NCBI RefSeq assembly: GCF_033547075.1
Contig: NZ_CP137891.1
Location: 2,108,001-2,172,000, forward strand
Direction: 5' to 3'
DNA: 64,000 bases
Source: Flavobacterium ardleyense
GTDB taxonomy: Bacteria; Bacteroidota; Bacteroidia; Flavobacteriales; Flavobacteriaceae
The first letter of the stretch is position 1, and each line of letters opens with the position of its first letter. The position numbers and the translations under genes were made by a program. A model generated the notes under the pieces. That model worked only from the letters and a program-made list of their open reading frames with translations, ran no database searches and was not told where the DNA came from. Below are positions 60,751 to 64,000 of this stretch, piece after piece.

Positions 60751-62110
60751 AATACGAATTCACTTTTTAGGTGCTGCAGGCACAGTAACTGGCTCAAAAT
60801 ATTTAATTGATACAGGCGAAAAAAAGATTTTAGTAGACTGTGGACTTTTTCAAGGTCTGAAAGAACTACGACTTAAAAATTGGGAGTATCCGCCAGTAAA
60901 TGTTGAGAATATTGATATAGTACTATTAACGCATGGCCACATGGATCACACAGGTTATTTGCCACGATTAATCAATCAGGGATTTAAGGGTCCAATCTTA
61001 GGAACGAATCCAACTTTGGAGATAGCCAAAATAATTTTGTATGACAGTGCCAAAATTCAGGAGCAAGACGCCGAACGTGCTAATAAGGAGGGGTATTCTA
61101 AGCATAGCCCGGCAGAACCTTTATACACGATAGCAGATGTTGACAAGACAATTCCACATTTTAAGACAATTCCTCAAGCGCAATGGATTCCGTTGTTTCT
61201 GGGAATAAAAGTGCGATTCCAATACAACGGTCACATATTGGGGGCAACTTTTATCGAACTAGATATTAATGGAAAGCGCTTTGTCTTTTCGGGAGATATT
61301 GGAAGAGTAAATGATTTTTTATTGTATACACCTTTGAAACCCAAAAAAGCAGATGTGCTCTTTATCGAATCAACTTACGGAGGCCGATTCCATCAAGAAG
61401 AAGAAGATGCTTTACCAGAAATAGAAAAATTGGTGAACGAAACAATTAGTAGAGGTGGAAGTTTATTTGTTCCTAGTTTCTCAGTAGAACGAGCGCAGTT
61501 AATGATGTTTATTTTCTGGAAATTAGTAAAAGAAAACAAAATTCCCAAGGTGCAAATGATCATGGATAGTCCAATGGGCGCCGATGTTTTAGAATTATTC
61601 CAACGAACAAAAGATTGGCATAAACTAGATTATGACGAATGTAAAGAAATGTGCTCACACTTTACAATTGTAAGTAGCTATCAAGAAACGATGGAATTAC
61701 GCCAAGATAAAAAACCGAAAATTGTAATTGCAGGCAGCGGCATGCTAACGGGCGGACGTATGCTCAATTACCTAGAAACTCAAGCACAATACGCCGAAAA
61801 CACATTGCTTTTCGTGGGCTATCAAGCCGAAGGAACTCGCGGGCGTAAATTATTGGAAGGAGCAAAAGAGCTTAAAGTGTACGGAAAGTATGTGCCTTTT
61901 GATATGCAGGTGGCCGAAGTTGAAGGTTTGTCAGCACACGCTGATCACGCAGAGTTGATTGGCTGGATGAATAAATTAAAAAAACAGCCGCAACGTATAT
62001 TTATTATTCACGGTGAAAAAGAAGGAGCAGAGGCTGTGCAAATTGGCATTAAAGAAAAGTATGGCTGGGAGTCGGAAATTCCGCAACTTTATAGCATTGA
62101 GGAGGTGTAG
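60737..62110 (+). CDS. Metallo-beta-lactamase/beta-CASP nuclease
   Basis: A 457-residue protein. The metal motif HGHMDHTG is at about residues 68-75, the GDIGR strand follows at about 189, the beta-CASP insertion holds SPMGADVLELF and AGSGMLTGGRML, and the C-terminal LSAHADHAELIGW and IIHGEKEGA carry the last His ligands. This is the layout of Ysh1/CPSF73-like RNases. It probably cleaves or trims RNA in the cytoplasm. The overlap with the ATP-cone nuclease suggests linked function. Confidence 0.92.
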   Translation: MKNDKIRIHFLGAAGTVTGSKYLIDTGEKKILVDCGLFQGLKELRLKNWEYPPVNVENIDIVLLTHGHMDHTGYLPRLINQGFKGPILGTNPTLEIAKIILYDSAKIQEQDAERANKEGYSKHSPAEPLYTIADVDKTIPHFKTIPQAQWIPLFLGIKVRFQYNGHILGATFIELDINGKRFVFSGDIGRVNDFLLYTPLKPKKADVLFIESTYGGRFHQEEEDALPEIEKLVNETISRGGSLFVPSFSVERAQLMMFIFWKLVKENKIPKVQMIMDSPMGADVLELFQRTKDWHKLDYDECKEMCSHFTIVSSYQETMELRQDKKPKIVIAGSGMLTGGRMLNYLETQAQYAENTLLFVGYQAEGTRGRKLLEGAKELKVYGKYVPFDMQVAEVEGLSAHADHAELIGWMNKLKKQPQRIFIIHGEKEGAEAVQIGIKEKYGWESEIPQLYSIEEV

Positions 62111-62274
62111 CTTATGTGGCTCAACCTTTTTAAATATGGTAGAAATACCGAGAGTCTTTTGATAGTTTTTTAGCTGTTATTTGTCTAAATTATTGTAGAA
62201 ACCTTGATTGATGAATCGTAACTTTGCTTATAATACTCTTTGTAAACAAAGTACAAAATCTAAGCTAAAAGTAA

Positions 62275-63672
62275 ATGTCTGAAATAGCAAACGATCGCAA
62301 AGTCTTCACACTACTCGAAGTCTCGAAAAGTGTGCAGAAAACTATATCCGAAAGATATAAGAGTACTTTTTGGGTAAAGGCGGAGATGAATAAGCTAAAC
62401 CATTACAGTCATTCGGGGCATTGCTATCCAGAGTTGATAGAAAAGAAAGATGGGAAAATCATTGCACAAATCAGATCGAATCTTTGGCGTGATGATTATC
62501 AAAATATTAATAATAACTTTTTAAAAACGTTAAAAGAGCCACTTAAGGACGGCATTAAAATATTATTTCTGGCAAGGTTGGGTTTTGATCCTGTCTATGG
62601 GATTTCGTTGCAAATATTGGATATTGATCCGAGTTACACCTTAGGTGATTTGCAAAAGGAGAAACAAAATACAATTATTCAATTACAATCTGAAGCGATT
62701 TTTTCTCTCAATAAAACTCGAGAATTACCGTTGCTTCCTCAGAGAATTGCCGTAATTTCGGTAGCAACCAGCAAAGGATTTGTTGATTTTGCCCAAGTAT
62801 TAGATCACAATCCTTGGGGTTATAAATTTTTCCACTATTTATTTCCGTCAATTCTTCAGGGAGAAAAAGCAGTGATAGGCATTATCTCGCAATTAAAGAG
62901 AATCGAAAGAGTTTGTGAGCATTTTGATGTGGTAGCAATAATTCGAGGTGGTGGTGGAGATGTTGGACTATCTTGTTATAATAATTACGAATTGTCAAAA
63001 GCGGTTGCATTATTTCCGATTCCAGTAATTACCGGAATTGGTCATGCGACAAATGAGACGGTGTGCGAAATGGTTTCATACCAAAATGCAATTACACCAA
63101 CAAAGATTGCCGAATTTCTGATTCAGAAATTTCATAATTTTTCGGTGCCGCTGCAAAAAGCACGAGATTTAATTATCGATAAATCAAACCGACTAATTAG
63201 CGATGAGAAAACAAAGCTACAATCGGAAGTAAAGTTGTTTAGGTCTGTAAGTGAGACAATCTTACAAAGAAATCGTAATGCAATAGACCAGTCGACAATG
63301 GTACTAGTCCAACAGTCGCAATTTATGATTAAATCCAATTTGACCTTGATGAACGGATTTAATGAACAGATTTCCAAACTATCACTCTTACAGATTAGAC
63401 AAGGTGCGATTTTATTGAAACAGTGGCAAGATAGTCTGTATTATCAGTCGAAACTGCGAGCCAAACAAGAAGTTTTACAGTTAGAAAATTTAGAAAAAAA
63501 TTTAAAAAATTTAGATCCAATTAATATTTTAAAAAGAGGATTTAGCATTACCAGAATTAATGGAAAGGCAGTTACAGATATTGCGCAAGTAGAGAGAGGA
63601 CAAGAGATAGAAACCCAAGTATATCAAGGAAAAATAACAAGTACAATAAAAAATTTAGGCGATGCAAAGTAA
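62275..63672 (+). CDS. xseA: Exodeoxyribonuclease VII large subunit
   Basis: A 465-residue protein. The N-terminal OB fold spans about residues 10-110 (FTLLEVSKSVQKTISERYKS, FWVKAEMNKLNHYSHSGHCY). The central catalytic domain has VIRGGGGDVGLSCYNNYELSKAVALFPIPVITGIGHATNETV, with the family's RGGG and GIGH motifs. A long coiled coil follows (about 280-430). The C-terminus is RGFSITRINGKAV. It works with XseB to degrade single-stranded DNA. A truncated copy of its 5' end lies at 11.2 kb. Confidence 0.96.
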   Translation: MSEIANDRKVFTLLEVSKSVQKTISERYKSTFWVKAEMNKLNHYSHSGHCYPELIEKKDGKIIAQIRSNLWRDDYQNINNNFLKTLKEPLKDGIKILFLARLGFDPVYGISLQILDIDPSYTLGDLQKEKQNTIIQLQSEAIFSLNKTRELPLLPQRIAVISVATSKGFVDFAQVLDHNPWGYKFFHYLFPSILQGEKAVIGIISQLKRIERVCEHFDVVAIIRGGGGDVGLSCYNNYELSKAVALFPIPVITGIGHATNETVCEMVSYQNAITPTKIAEFLIQKFHNFSVPLQKARDLIIDKSNRLISDEKTKLQSEVKLFRSVSETILQRNRNAIDQSTMVLVQQSQFMIKSNLTLMNGFNEQISKLSLLQIRQGAILLKQWQDSLYYQSKLRAKQEVLQLENLEKNLKNLDPINILKRGFSITRINGKAVTDIAQVERGQEIETQVYQGKITSTIKNLGDAK

Positions 63673-63859
63673 AACTAATTACGAGGATGCTTTTGAAGAA
63701 TTAAAGCAAATTGTTTCGGAAATTGAAGAAGGCGAAATTTCGGTAGATTTACTTTCTGATAAAGTAAAAAGAGCTTCAGAATTGATCAAGATTTGCAAAG
63801 CTAAACTAACTTCCACTGAAGAAGATGTAAATAAGATACTAAAAGAATTGGAAGCTTAA
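63662..63859 (+). CDS. xseB: Exodeoxyribonuclease VII small subunit
   Basis: A 65-residue helical protein with YEDAFEELKQIVSEIEEGEISVD and the following LSDKVKRASELIKICKAKL, the standard XseB pattern. It overlaps the xseA stop by 11 bp, so the two subunits are translationally coupled. Confidence 0.95.
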   Translation: MQSKTNYEDAFEELKQIVSEIEEGEISVDLLSDKVKRASELIKICKAKLTSTEEDVNKILKELEA

Positions 63860-63942
63860 AAATGCATTTGTATACAGGTATATGTATGCGTAAATATGTT
63901 TTTGATTGTTTCATTTCAAAATTATTTTACTTCCGGAGTCAT

Positions 63943-64000
63943 GCGGCAGGGACATGAGTGACCCAAGCAAAACGAATTAGCAAAGCACATCCTTTTCTGC
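63943..64000 (-). repeat. Dispersed three-stem repeat, copy H (partial, long-tail subtype)
   Basis: GCGGCAGGGACA followed by TGAGTGACCCAAGCAAAACG, AATTAGCAAAGCACATCC and TTTTCTGC is the complement of the end of a copy like B. The remainder lies outside the window. Confidence 0.8.

Overview
The window is a 64 kb chromosomal stretch that looks like a Flavobacterium or close relative (Bacteroidota, Flavobacteriaceae). The support is low GC with AT-rich spacers, three secreted proteins with C-terminal type IX secretion (T9SS) sorting domains, TAnnTTTG-type promoter elements, A-rich leaders instead of strong Shine-Dalgarno sites, SusD-free lipoproteins with Ser/Cys/Ser-Asp-Asp signals, and gene families typical of flavobacteria. 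No rRNA or tRNA gene was seen.

Layout. 1-3.1 kb: end of a VOC-family gene and a duplicated ice-binding-like (DUF3494) T9SS protein. 3.1-10.3 kb: a compact accessory cluster with a lone AAA+ regulator, a small DUF4258-like protein, two very short Gly/Asn/Lys-rich peptides, a glycosyltransferase-radical SAM-SPASM fusion, a nucleotidyltransferase-tyrosine phosphatase fusion, an O-methyltransferase and a WG-repeat protein. The last four genes overlap end to start. This looks like an uncharacterised peptide-modification (RiPP-like) system and is the main candidate for a new system. 10.3-12.9 kb: repeat-rich debris holding a duplicated xseA 5' fragment that is cut by an IS3-family element with a 5-bp target duplication. 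12.9-20 kb: a sirtuin, lipoproteins, a two-gene outer-membrane/OmpA operon and a histone H1-like protein. 20.2-25.6 kb: a complete type III polyketide synthase operon (FAD oxidoreductase, methyltransferase, PKS, dehydratase, ketosynthase, ACP, phosphopantetheinyl transferase). 25.6-29.8 kb: small proteins, a GEVED/T9SS protein, an esterase, and a REP-associated tyrosine transposase beside short REP-like palindromes. 29.9-36.8 kb: a TetR-controlled TolC/HlyD/ABC-2 efflux operon. 37-47 kb: membrane transporters (DUF421, CaCA, NhaA, AI-2E family), a two-component system and a YciE/F protein. 47.9-50.7 kb: an array of about 76-bp tandem repeats interrupted by a second IS3-family element. 51-64 kb: an ABC exporter, catalase HPII, an L,D-transpeptidase, an ADP-ribosylglycohydrolase, an ATP-cone/Mrr nuclease with a beta-CASP nuclease, and intact xseA-xseB.

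Scattered through the spacers are at least eight copies of one 85-200 bp element (GGGCGGC...CCCTGCCGC). It can fold as an outer stem enclosing two hairpins, and all three stems change in a compensatory way between copies. This structured repeat family is the second main discovery candidate. Several apparent ORFs of 60-115 codons are only readings of this element.
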